Under the pieces are notes generated by a model, which saw only the letters and a program-made list of their open reading frames with translations, did no database searches and had not been told where the DNA came from. Shown one piece after another: positions 18,582-27,024 of a stretch of 64,000 nt of DNA. The first letter of the stretch is position 1; the number at the start of each line of letters is the position of its first letter. A program made the translations under genes and the position numbers. Origin of the DNA: JAGTVG01 sp963820995. GTDB lineage: Bacteria; Bacteroidota; Bacteroidia; Cytophagales; Cyclobacteriaceae. Location: the NCBI GenBank assembly GCA_963820995.1, contig CAWGCL010000012.1, positions 1-64,000 on the forward strand, written 5' to 3'.

Positions 18582-20892
18582 TCATTCTCCCCTATCCTTC
18601 TGCCGGATCTCCTCAAAAAAGTTGGTGACCACATTGATGGAAGCCCGGGTGGTATCCGCAAAGACATCACGGACAGTAACAAAGTGTTTTTCATCAGGCG
18701 ACATATCATAGTTCCGGCCCCAGCCATCGATATACCTGTAATTACCGCGGAATAAAAACTCTGGCTTACTGAAATTGATCTCTGGCTCCATACCAACCTG
18801 GACCTCATAAAAATCATTGCCCTTTCTATAAAAGATCCTGTCACCGTATGGAGACCACAATGGCTCATATCCCCCTGATATGGAAACCTGATGCTTAACG
18901 GATTTACCGGGAAAATCAGTTACATATACTTCAAGGTCCCCGGTTTCGCTGGATTCATATACCACCCACCGGTCATCCGGTGAAAAATCTGGTTTCCGTT
19001 CATCATAATCCCCATTGAGGAAGGGTTCGGATTGCATGTTGTCCATATTCAGCATATATATGCCCCAGCCCTTTACGCTTTCTTCCTGCTGGTGATACAA
19101 CAAGATACGACCATCTGAAGTCCATGCCTTGGGCTGTATGTGTCTTATCCGTCTTGATTAGAATTTCAGAGGCTTGTGTGCTGCCAAATGGCTTAATATA
19201 CATATTCAGATCCCCGCTGCTTCCACGAATAGATGGAAATGCGATATTCCAGCCATCCGGGGTCCAGATTGGCCAGGCATTAGTGCCTTCAGAAGTAAAT
19301 CTTGTTAAATGATCTCTGGCAGGATTATAAATCCACACATGCGAACCTTCCTCTTTTGTTATCCAGAAGGCAATATTTTTACCATCGGGTGAATACTTTG
19401 GCCCTACGATCCAGGAATTATCTTCAGTAATTAACACTTTTATATTACCCTCCATATCCACCTCTACCAACTCGCCATTTATAATGATTTGATAAACCAT
19501 ATGCAGCAGAGTCCCATCACCTGAGAAATCGTATTGAATCCCATAGAATGATGTATTGTTTTTTGTGTTATCAATAATAATTATGGGATCATCACTTAAC
19601 AGATCTTTTTCAGGATCATATTTATTTGCAATTAATGATCCCTGAAAATCATAGGTCAGATAGCCTTCAGGCGTATATTTAGGATTTGAGGCATTTTTAA
19701 CAAGCACCTTTATATCTCCCGTTTTCAAATCCAGAGAATTTGTTGAAATAAATTCCGACACGGATTGAATTGAATACAATACTTTGTGAGCACCTGGTAT
19801 GTAAAATGGATAGGAATGCATCAACTCTTCATTTTCTAAATTCAACTGGGTCAGCACCCTTTCAGTACCGCCTGAAGAATGAATGATCTTCAAGCCTTCC
19901 ATCTGATTCCCTCCAAAGATTATAGAATCATTGGGAAGCCATGTACATTTTGTACTCTCCTTAACATAGCATAATACGGTGGACTGCCCCCCTGTCAATT
20001 GAATTTTTCGAAGCGCATTTTCAGCGTAATACCCAATCCATTTGCCATCGGGTGAAAAGAAAGGATTCTGGGCATTCTCAGTACCGGGAATAATTTCGCA
20101 GGTATTCGCATTTAAAGGTCTTTTATATAGGTTTGTTGAATTGTTTGTTTTCCCCATATATACTAAAAGTTTCCCATCAGGTGATATCGCAAAGGAATTA
20201 TTTATGGATCGATACATCGTTTTATCTAAAGGCGCGTGATCCGGGAAATTTATAGATAAATGCTTTATCTGCAAGGGATTGTTATGCTTAAGATACCGTT
20301 GAGTCAAGAAAATCCCGATCAGTATCCCAACTATTCCGATTAAAAGGAAAAATCCCCAACTCTGTTTAAAAATTTTCTTCTTTGGACGGACAGACAGGTC
20401 ATGGGATATAACCTGGTATAAGATTAATGGCTCCCTGACATTCTTTAAGGATACCCGGCCTATTTTTCCTACCTGCAAGCCTTCCTTATTCCGGATGATC
20501 CGGTACACTGAATCTGATAGACAGATTCCTCCCGGGGCAGCTTCAGCCTGGATCCTTGAGGCAATATTCACCCCATCACCAAATACATCCTTATTTTCAA
20601 CAACCACTTCTCCTTCGTGGATCCCAATTCTCAATGGAATATCATTCTTTTTAGCTTCCTTCTGAATTTCCACAGCACATAACACAGCTTCAGTCCCATT
20701 TTCAAAAACAGTCAATAGTCCATCCCCTAATTCTTTTATGATCCGGCCGTGGTGCGCCTCGACATGCTTCTGATGGATCAACCGGTTGGTATTGATAATC
20801 TCAAAGGTTTTCTTCTCGCTTTCTCCCATCAGGGAAGTGTACCCGACGATATCGGTAAACATGATGGCAGCTAACTTTCTTTCCCGGGCCAT
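18582..20892 (-). CDS. Class III adenylate/guanylate cyclase-TolB propeller fusion, frameshifted
   Basis: Two overlapping frames (20892-19003 and 19103-18582) form one ~770-residue protein with the normal end for this family (NFFEEIRQ). Domains: class III cyclase catalytic domain (1-160) with metal ligands D14 (FTDIVGYTS) and D57 (LGDGLLTVF), a GDGVNIASRI segment and the PGGICLS loop; one membrane helix (about 180-200); then a periplasmic PD40/TolB-like propeller with repeated FSPDGKWI-type motifs. The frame breaks near 19131-19142, where the expected QPKAWTSDGR continues in the other frame, so one base is gained or lost. Family knowledge suggests cyclic nucleotide production controlled by the propeller. 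Whether the gene is truly broken is unresolved. Confidence 0.82.
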
Positions 20893-21133
20893 GGATAGAT
20901 GGAATTTCCATTAAAAAATCTGTTGCTCATTGCTTGAACAATCACTCAATATAAAGATTATAATTTAAAATCTCTACTATTCATTGAAGCCATAAGCAGA
21001 GAATCATCATGTGTGAAATTCAATTCCCAATACCTGATCAATCTTCTCAGATTATATGTATTGGCAATATATTCAAATATTTCATGTTTCCTCGCTTATA
21101 TAACTGGCCGAAAACTATGTATTATATTTTTTG

Positions 21134-21145
21134 CCGCTAAAGCGG
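21134..21145. promoter_or_regulatory. Operator-like palindrome 1 of hip operon
   Basis: CCGCTAAAGCGG: two perfectly complementary 5-bp arms around AA. It is the strongest of three copies and the one farthest upstream. Confidence 0.65.
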
Positions 21146-21204
21146 TATTATTTAATCTTCATATAAATAATATTGGCGTTATTCAAAAAATATGAACATT
21201 TTTA

Positions 21205-21216
21205 CCGCTATAGCAG
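21205..21216. promoter_or_regulatory. Operator-like palindrome 2 of hip operon
   Basis: CCGCTATAGCAG, with one mismatch in the right arm, followed by CAATTAAT as in site 3. It lies 71 bp after site 1. Confidence 0.6.
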
Positions 21217-21276
21217 CAATTAATATACTTTATTAATCAATATTATTGCATTTACGAAAATGTTTCTGTATTTTTA

Positions 21277-21288
21277 CCGCTATGGCAG
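21277..21288. promoter_or_regulatory. Operator-like site 3 overlapping the hipB start codon
   Basis: CCGCTATGGCAG, 72 bp after site 2. Its centre contains the ATG (21282-21284) of the HTH gene, so a bound repressor would cover the start region. The flanks (TTTTTACCGC and CAGCAATTAAT) match site 2. Confidence 0.6.
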
Positions 21289-21515
21289 CAATTAATGAAT
21301 TACATGAAATTATTCATTTTCACCGGAAACAGGCCCGGTTAAGTAGAATGGAATTGGCTGACCTGGCTGGTGTTGGTAAGACAGTGATATATGACCTTGA
21401 AAAAGGAAAAGAAACTGTAAAATGGTCTACTGTTCAGTCTGTCCTGACAGCTTTGAATGTTAAGGTAAAATTTGAAAGCCCGTTAATTGAAAGTTATGAG
21501 AAAAGCTCTGGTTAA
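21282..21515 (+). CDS. HTH antitoxin, HipB-like
   Basis: A 77-residue XRE-type helix-turn-helix protein (helices around RLSRMELADLAGVGKTVIYD, then LEKGKETVKWSTVQSVLTAL). It is the DNA-binding antitoxin component of hip systems and probably binds the three CCGCTwwAGCGG-type sites. The frame extends upstream to a TTG at 21246, but the ATG at 21282 gives the normal HipB start, and the upstream residues do not fit a helix. Its 3' end overlaps the next gene by 20 bases, which indicates coupled translation. Confidence 0.82.
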   Translation: MAAINELHEIIHFHRKQARLSRMELADLAGVGKTVIYDLEKGKETVKWSTVQSVLTALNVKVKFESPLIESYEKSSG

Positions 21516-21816
21516 GATGCATGACGTGAAAGCTGGGATCCTCTTAGAAGAAAACCGGAATAGCTATATATTTCAATATGAAAAAGATTATCAGGGTCCG
21601 TCTATCTCCTTGACCATACCAGTTAAACCCGAACCCTATATTTTCGAGAAATTCCCCCCTTTTTTTGAGGGATTATTGTCGGAAGGCATTCAGCTGGAAG
21701 GTTTGCTTAAAATTCATAAAGTCGACAGGGAGGATTACTTTAAACAATTGATCATTACTGGGGCAGATTTAGTAGGTGCGGTAACTGTAAGTGCAATCCA
21801 GGAAACTGATGAATAG
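21496..21816 (+). CDS. HipS-like small protein (HipA N-terminal subdomain as a separate gene)
   Basis: A 106-residue protein matching the N-terminal subdomain normally fused to HipA: VKAGILLEENRNSYIFQY, then PPFFEGLLSEGIQLEGLL and a C-terminal GADLVGAVTV. As a separate gene between hipB and a short HipA kinase it corresponds to hipS in E. coli hipBST, where HipS is the antitoxin. The start is ATG 21496, inside the end of the HTH gene. It overlaps the kinase gene by eight bases (ATGAATAG). Confidence 0.82.
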   Translation: MRKALVKMHDVKAGILLEENRNSYIFQYEKDYQGPSISLTIPVKPEPYIFEKFPPFFEGLLSEGIQLEGLLKIHKVDREDYFKQLIITGADLVGAVTVSAIQETDE

Positions 21817-22741
21817 GTGCCCCATAACATATGAACCATGTGGCAATAACCTTTATAGTAATCAGGGTTTAAATAAATTGTCAACAAGACTTATCTATCT
21901 TAAGGAATTTCCTTATTCAGCGAAGGAACAAAGAAGGGAGGCTGCAGTTAGATCAGCTAAAATGTCAATCCAGGGAATTCAGCCAAAGATAAGCACAAGA
22001 CTTTCCCCAGGGAATCAAAGCTTTGAAATAGTTGATAAAGGTGGAAATTACATCATCAAACCCCAAAGTGATGTATATATTCAGGTTCCCGAAAATGAAG
22101 ATCTTACCATGAAAATGGCTTCTACTTTTGGCATACTGGTACCACTCACCGGATTACTTTATTCAAAGGACAGGAGCTTAAGCTATTTTGTTAAGAGGTT
22201 TGACAGATATGGGAAAAATAAAAAATATGCATTGGAGGATTTTGCACAATTAACGGGCAATTCAAGGGACACTAAATACAATTGGTCTATGGAAAAACTT
22301 CTGCCTGTAATTGACAGTTATTGCACTTTCCCAATGATTGAGAAAAGAAAACTATTTCGCCGGACAATATTTTGTTTTATAACTGGCAATGAAGATATGC
22401 ATCTCAAGAATTTCAGCCTTATTACAAAGAATAATATAACTGAATTAAGTCCGGCCTATGATTTGCTCAATACTACAATTTCGATGGAACAGGTTACCGA
22501 AGAAATGGCATTGCCTCTCGCAGGAAAAAAGAGAAAGATAACCCGGGAAATTCTTTACGATTATTATGGAAAGGATCAATTGAAATTGACTGATAAGATA
22601 TTAGCTGCAGAGGAAAGAAATTTATTTGAGAAAAAGGAAGCCTTTGCAAATTTAATTAATATATCTTTTCTAAATAATGACATGAAGATTAAGTATAGTG
22701 ATTTGCTCAATGAAAGATATCAGAGGTTAATTGGAAAGTAA
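21809..22741 (+). CDS. HipT-like Ser/Thr kinase toxin
   Basis: A 310-residue HipA-fold kinase lacking the N-terminal subdomain, as HipT does. The gly-rich loop region reads GIQPKIST (G56-T63), with Ser62/Thr63 at the position where related kinases autophosphorylate. ATP-site Lys is K84 (YIIKP), the catalytic motif is GNEDMHLKN with D196, and the metal-binding Asp is D218 (PAYDLL). All key residues are present, so the toxin looks active. Related toxins phosphorylate aminoacyl-tRNA synthetases (GltX for HipA, TrpS for E. coli HipT); the target here is unknown. I chose the ATG at 21809, which overlaps the HipS stop, over a GTG at 21791. Confidence 0.85.
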   Translation: MNRCPITYEPCGNNLYSNQGLNKLSTRLIYLKEFPYSAKEQRREAAVRSAKMSIQGIQPKISTRLSPGNQSFEIVDKGGNYIIKPQSDVYIQVPENEDLTMKMASTFGILVPLTGLLYSKDRSLSYFVKRFDRYGKNKKYALEDFAQLTGNSRDTKYNWSMEKLLPVIDSYCTFPMIEKRKLFRRTIFCFITGNEDMHLKNFSLITKNNITELSPAYDLLNTTISMEQVTEEMALPLAGKKRKITREILYDYYGKDQLKLTDKILAAEERNLFEKKEAFANLINISFLNNDMKIKYSDLLNERYQRLIGK

Positions 22742-22949
22742 CATTAAAAATTAAGGCAATTAGGCGTTAACATGCTTTATGGATTAACAAGAGTGAAGGA
22801 TTATATGCAGAATAAAGAAATTACAATTAAGCAATTCAATGTACTGCTTTATTTATGGTCTATTATCCCGCCACCAAATTCCCTAAATCCTTATGAAAAA
22901 TGACCCCTAAGTATTAAATTCATAAAATTGTCGTGAAAATGTCGTGCTC

Positions 22950-22961
22950 TTGTAGCTACAA
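22950..22961. promoter_or_regulatory. Perfect palindrome before the XRE regulator
   Basis: TTGTAGCTACAA is a 12-bp perfect palindrome ending 12 bases before the ATG at 22974. A direct repeat TGTCGTG occurs just upstream at 22929 and 22940 (11-bp spacing, one helical turn). It is a likely autoregulatory site. Confidence 0.55.
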
Positions 22962-22973
22962 AAATGCCTAAAT

Positions 22974-23543
22974 ATGACTGATATTAGCAGAAAAAAAATA
23001 AACATGAAAATCGGTCAGGAAATTAAAAAACTCAGGCTGGACAAGGGCATGACCCAGGAAGAACTTGCTGAAAGAACGAACCTCAGCACACGAACCATCC
23101 AGCGCATTGAAAACGGGGAAGTGGATCCCCGGGCGTATACACTACAAACCCTTGCTTCTGCACTTGAAGTGGAGTTTGAATTACTCAATAATATTCGTGA
23201 TGAGGAACTCGATCCGGTAATTGCACGACAACGGGATTTCTGGGTACCTATGCTGCATCTTAGCGGCATTTTTGTCTTCCTCATACCTCCTCTCATCATC
23301 TGGCTGGCTAAAAAAGACGAGATCGAGGAGGTCAGGGAACAAGGTGTGGATGTGATCAACTTTCAGATCAGTATGTGGGTGATCCTGATCCCTTGTGGCA
23401 TGTTTGCTTTCCTTCTCATTACTGTACCTATAATTATTTTTATTGGCATTTACAGTATGATCGTCATCATCTTAAACACAATCCGGGTAGCCAATAAACA
23501 GCCCTATAAATACTGGACGTTTTTAAAAATATTGAAGAAATAA
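22974..23543 (+). CDS. XRE-family transcriptional regulator with membrane tail
   Basis: A 189-residue protein. An XRE helix-turn-helix occupies residues 10-75 (IKKLRLDKGMTQEELAERTN, TRTIQRIENGEVDP), followed by two or three membrane helices of DUF4870 type (about 90-115, 130-180). Such fusions are membrane-tethered regulators. The start is ATG 22974, with ATG 23004 possible. A perfect palindrome lies directly upstream. The gene stands alone between the hip operon and the propeller gene. Confidence 0.85.
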   Translation: MTDISRKKINMKIGQEIKKLRLDKGMTQEELAERTNLSTRTIQRIENGEVDPRAYTLQTLASALEVEFELLNNIRDEELDPVIARQRDFWVPMLHLSGIFVFLIPPLIIWLAKKDEIEEVREQGVDVINFQISMWVILIPCGMFAFLLITVPIIIFIGIYSMIVIILNTIRVANKQPYKYWTFLKILKK

Positions 23544-23968
23544 GGGCCTTATAATAGGTTGCCCAACTCGTAAAATATCCATACAAGACAAACATCCGGC
23601 TGAAAAATTTGTTTATACATTATCTGAAATATTGGACGGAATTCAGCCATTGGCTGACCAAACTTACTTCCTATTCCCGTCCCCTTGGAATTTCAATCCA
23701 GCGTTGCACTAAACCAAATTGCCAATAAAAGATATCTTTTTACTTGCTACAAAAAGTCTGGAATCGGGTAAAACTCAAATTCATAGCTATGATGCGGATA
23801 TTCTATGGATTTCGGATCGCTGTGTACCGGGCTTAATATCCCTTCAAGAAGTCAGGAGTAATTCATCAGGTATAAAAATAGATAAAACCCCTTCAAAGAC
23901 AATAGAAAATCCGTATCATCAGACCAGCCATACTCATTATATTTCCCTTTGAGGTTTTATCTTGATTT
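23544..23968. other. Intergenic region
   Basis: 425 bases between convergent genes. A 77-codon frame at 23719-23952 has no recognisable features or supportable start context, so I do not call it a gene. No clear terminator is seen. Confidence 0.4.
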
Positions 23969-25246
23969 TCAGTAAATGACAAATTCACCGTCTTCATAAC
24001 TGGCAATACCAACATCCGATCCTATCCAGACTATTCCATCATTGTCCATGGCCAGGGAAAGTATATGGTTACCGGGCAATCCATCCTCCATCGAATAGGA
24101 GATCCATTCTTTACCATTATAAACAGATATTCCGGCGCTGGTTCCAAACCAAATATTCCCATTTACGTCACCGCAAATGGCCTGAACATAGTTGTCGATA
24201 AGGCCGTCTTCCGTAGTATATGCCGTCCAGTTATCCAATGTCTCATTACCGAAATGACTGGCAATACCGTTATCAGTCCCGAACCATTTCATTCCATCAG
24301 AAGCAATGTAAACGCTCAGAATATGGTCAGAGGGCATGATAATCGGTCCCCATTCCGCATATACGGATGCCCCGGAAATAGCATCTAATTCATCGCGGTA
24401 AACTCTTGCAATCCCTGCACCAGCAGTGCCTACATAAAGTGAATCTCCCTCAGGATTGGTAGCCATGGAAGTTATTGGGAAATCCCTGAACATATTTTTT
24501 GTGTAATGCATCTGATAATCGGGTGTAAGCCATGCTTCATCGCTTAAAGCAGAAACACCTATGTCCGTTCCTATCCATAGGATGGAATTTTTTCCGGAAA
24601 CAATATCAATAACATTTTCACTTAATATATCTGAGTTTTCAGGATTAAGGGTACGGGCATCTGCCTGGCTGTCCATTGGCTGTCTGACTACTGTTGCACC
24701 ATGTGGTGATGCGATCCAGAGTATCGATCCTGCGGTATCAACTACGCAAGCAACTCCTTTCAGATCCTGAAAAGGCAAATTCTTGAGCCCATCATAAACC
24801 TTCCATTCAGCACCATCAAAACTTAGCATCCCCTGATCGGTAATAAACCATTTAATATTATCCTTGCATACATATATCGAGCTAACATTTGATACTGAAA
24901 GTTCTTCTTTAACGGATTGTTGATCTGAATTCGATGCATCAGGAGATTCCTGCGCCAGGGTATCCTCTGAATAAGACAACCTGCCTTGATCCCCAGGGCT
25001 GTTTATCAACTTCCCCATTTTAACATTATGATCCATAGGGGACATCCCTGCTTTTATTAATGCTTCTGAATTTATAACCAGGGCAGACTCCCGGAGGTCA
25101 ACCGGATCTGAGGCTGTCTGACCTTTTTTTGGTTGGGGATTAACAGAAAACATATTCCCGATGCCCGTGAGCACTATAAGCATAAAGGCAATCGCTAATA
25201 GATTACTTTGATCAAGACTAAGTTTCCCGTTATTTCTTTCATCCAT
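23969..25246 (-). CDS. Membrane-anchored two-component-type propeller protein
   Basis: A 425-residue protein with one N-terminal membrane helix (about residues 15-33), a Ser/Asp-rich linker, and a beta-propeller made of regulator-propeller repeats (KWFITDQGMLSFDG, ILWIGTDIGVSAL, WFGTSAGISVYNG, WIGSDVGIASYED). These blades form the ligand-sensing part of Bacteroidota hybrid sensor kinases, but no kinase or regulator follows, so this is a stand-alone propeller exposed to the periplasm. Its ligand is unknown. Confidence 0.78.
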   Translation of the reverse strand: MDERNNGKLSLDQSNLLAIAFMLIVLTGIGNMFSVNPQPKKGQTASDPVDLRESALVINSEALIKAGMSPMDHNVKMGKLINSPGDQGRLSYSEDTLAQESPDASNSDQQSVKEELSVSNVSSIYVCKDNIKWFITDQGMLSFDGAEWKVYDGLKNLPFQDLKGVACVVDTAGSILWIASPHGATVVRQPMDSQADARTLNPENSDILSENVIDIVSGKNSILWIGTDIGVSALSDEAWLTPDYQMHYTKNMFRDFPITSMATNPEGDSLYVGTAGAGIARVYRDELDAISGASVYAEWGPIIMPSDHILSVYIASDGMKWFGTDNGIASHFGNETLDNWTAYTTEDGLIDNYVQAICGDVNGNIWFGTSAGISVYNGKEWISYSMEDGLPGNHILSLAMDNDGIVWIGSDVGIASYEDGEFVIY

Positions 25247-25710
25247 AGTGAGGAAATATAATAGTAATGCTTTAAATATACGAAATACCAGAGGTAAAAA
25301 AAGTGATTATTCGCCAAAGAATGAATCACAAAGATCAGGACCTATGCAAGGAACAGTTTCGTTGCCTTCGACTTAATCTTGCAATTCCAGACTTTAAGTG
25401 AAAATGTCAAATTTGCTAACCTCAAATTGGTTTGGATTTTCACTAATACCCAATTCAGGCATTGCATAACTCCAGCATGACAGATAGCTGCTCAGCATTT
25501 GCATTACGCACTCAAAATTGCTATTTCTTGACTCACATTTTTATCCTTCTATGTGATATTCCGGTAACATTTGCCGATAAAAAAGGATTGGATATTGGTT
25601 AAGATTTGTATATTTACTTAGCTATCAAGCATCATTTTTGCGTTTTTTATGATAAAAATATCAGAATTTTCTCTGATTTGGCTACAGGTGATTTTATAGA
25701 TTAAAACAAA
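25247..25710. other. Divergent intergenic region
   Basis: 464 bases without a gene. It contains an inverted repeat of nine base pairs (AGTGAAAAT at 25397-25405, ATTTTCACT at 25436-25444) and a short ATCAGA/TCTGAT hairpin near 25665. These may be regulatory for the amidohydrolase gene at 25711. Confidence 0.4.
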
Positions 25711-26988
25711 ATGGTCATGCGAGAAACCAGTAAAGTAATATCACCAAACTCTTTTATTATTCTATTGTTTTTTAGTTTGGCTTTAACCTCATTTCATGCG
25801 GGGCAGGCACAGGAAATCGATATTTTATTAAAGGGGGGGCATGTCATTGATGCAAAAAACCACATAGATGCTAAAATGGACGTAGCCATTGCCGAAGGGA
25901 AGATTCTCGAAGTTGCCCCCAATATCTCTGTAGAAAATGCTAAGCAAGTAGTTGATGCCACTGGTCTATATGTATCGCCAGGATTAATAGATCCTCATAC
26001 CCATGTTTTTGTTGGCAGTAATTCTGGCTTTGCCGACGGCTTTTCCTCGGTATCTCCTGATGATATAACCCTAAAAGCAGGCATTACAACGGTTGTGGAT
26101 GCAGGAACCTCTGGATGGCGGAATTTTCCGGTATTCAAGAAGAATGTAATTGACCGGTCAAAAACACGTGTGTTGTCTTTTCTGAATATTGCGGGATCAG
26201 GAATGACGGGATTTCCATCTGAGGAGGATATCAACGATATGGATGCCCGGATGACGGCCCTCGTCATAGAGCAATTTCCGGATATCATCGTTGGCGTTAA
26301 AATAGGGCATTACCGTGGAAATGATTGGACACCATTTGAAAGGGCCCTTGAAGCAGGGCGTATCGCCGATGTCCCGCTTTTTGTGGAGTGCCATCTTCCT
26401 TTACTTCCCATGGAAGGGATACTTGAGCGTTTAAGACCGGGTGATATCTACAGCCATTCTTTTTGCACGGCTTCCGACAGGACCTGCCTGCTTGATAACG
26501 ATCTGAAAATCAGGCCTAAGGTTATAGAAGCTAAGGAAAAAGGTGTACGGTTTGATGTTGGGCATGGAGGCGCTATGTTTCATTTTGATATAGCAGTACC
26601 CGCCATGGAACAGGGACTTTCGCCGGATTCTTTTGGCTCAGATCTTCACCGGTACAGTATGAATGCGGGCATGAAAAACATGCTCAACATTATGTCAAAA
26701 TATTTGAATCTGGGAATGGCCCTGGAAGATGTCATATTTCGCGCCACTTGGAGCACTGCCCAATCCATTCAACGGAATGACCTGGGGCATATAAGTGAGG
26801 GGGCAGTGGCAGACATCGTTGTTTTAAATTTAAGAACAGGAAACTTTGGCTTTATCGATGCCAGAGGCAATAAAATCGTGGGCGACCGAAAGCTCGAAGC
26901 TGAATTAACCCTTCGTGAAGGGAAGGTTGTCTGGGATCTTAATGGATTGGCAGCGAAAGAATGGAAAAAAAATAGCTTGCTAAAATAA
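25711..26988 (+). CDS. Exported deacetylase-like amidohydrolase (metallo-dependent hydrolase)
   Basis: A 425-residue protein of the amidohydrolase superfamily, EF_0837/AHA_3915-like (amidohydrolase/deacetylase). Metal-site residues are H96 and H98 (DPHTHV), carboxylatable K197 (GVKIGH), H228 (ECHLP), H249 (SHSF) and D311 (GSDLH). An N-terminal signal peptide ends near GQAQE (about residue 34). Family members hydrolyse N-acyl or cyclic amide bonds. A paralogue is encoded at 30535-31803 on the other strand. It lies 36 bases from the DUF362 gene's start and is probably cotranscribed with it. The start is ATG 25711 or 25720. Confidence 0.85.
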   Translation: MVMRETSKVISPNSFIILLFFSLALTSFHAGQAQEIDILLKGGHVIDAKNHIDAKMDVAIAEGKILEVAPNISVENAKQVVDATGLYVSPGLIDPHTHVFVGSNSGFADGFSSVSPDDITLKAGITTVVDAGTSGWRNFPVFKKNVIDRSKTRVLSFLNIAGSGMTGFPSEEDINDMDARMTALVIEQFPDIIVGVKIGHYRGNDWTPFERALEAGRIADVPLFVECHLPLLPMEGILERLRPGDIYSHSFCTASDRTCLLDNDLKIRPKVIEAKEKGVRFDVGHGGAMFHFDIAVPAMEQGLSPDSFGSDLHRYSMNAGMKNMLNIMSKYLNLGMALEDVIFRATWSTAQSIQRNDLGHISEGAVADIVVLNLRTGNFGFIDARGNKIVGDRKLEAELTLREGKVVWDLNGLAAKEWKKNSLLK

Positions 26989-27024
26989 ATCGGGTTTTAT
27001 ATATTATTGGGTAAGTTTGATGTC

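Larger units (their letters stand above)
20893..21281. promoter_or_regulatory. Control region of the hipBST-like operon
   Basis: An AT-rich divergent region between the cyclase gene and the toxin-antitoxin operon. It carries three related CCGCTwwAGCGG-type sites at 21134, 21205 and 21277 (listed separately). No coding sequence is credible here. Confidence 0.6.

Noticed and set aside
21013..21195. 60-codon frame upstream of hipB
   Set aside because: Covers the operator region, low-complexity hydrophobic composition and no family resemblance.
23719..23952. 77-codon plus-strand frame
   Set aside because: No signature, no promoter or start context, and an ordinary length for chance in AT-rich DNA.
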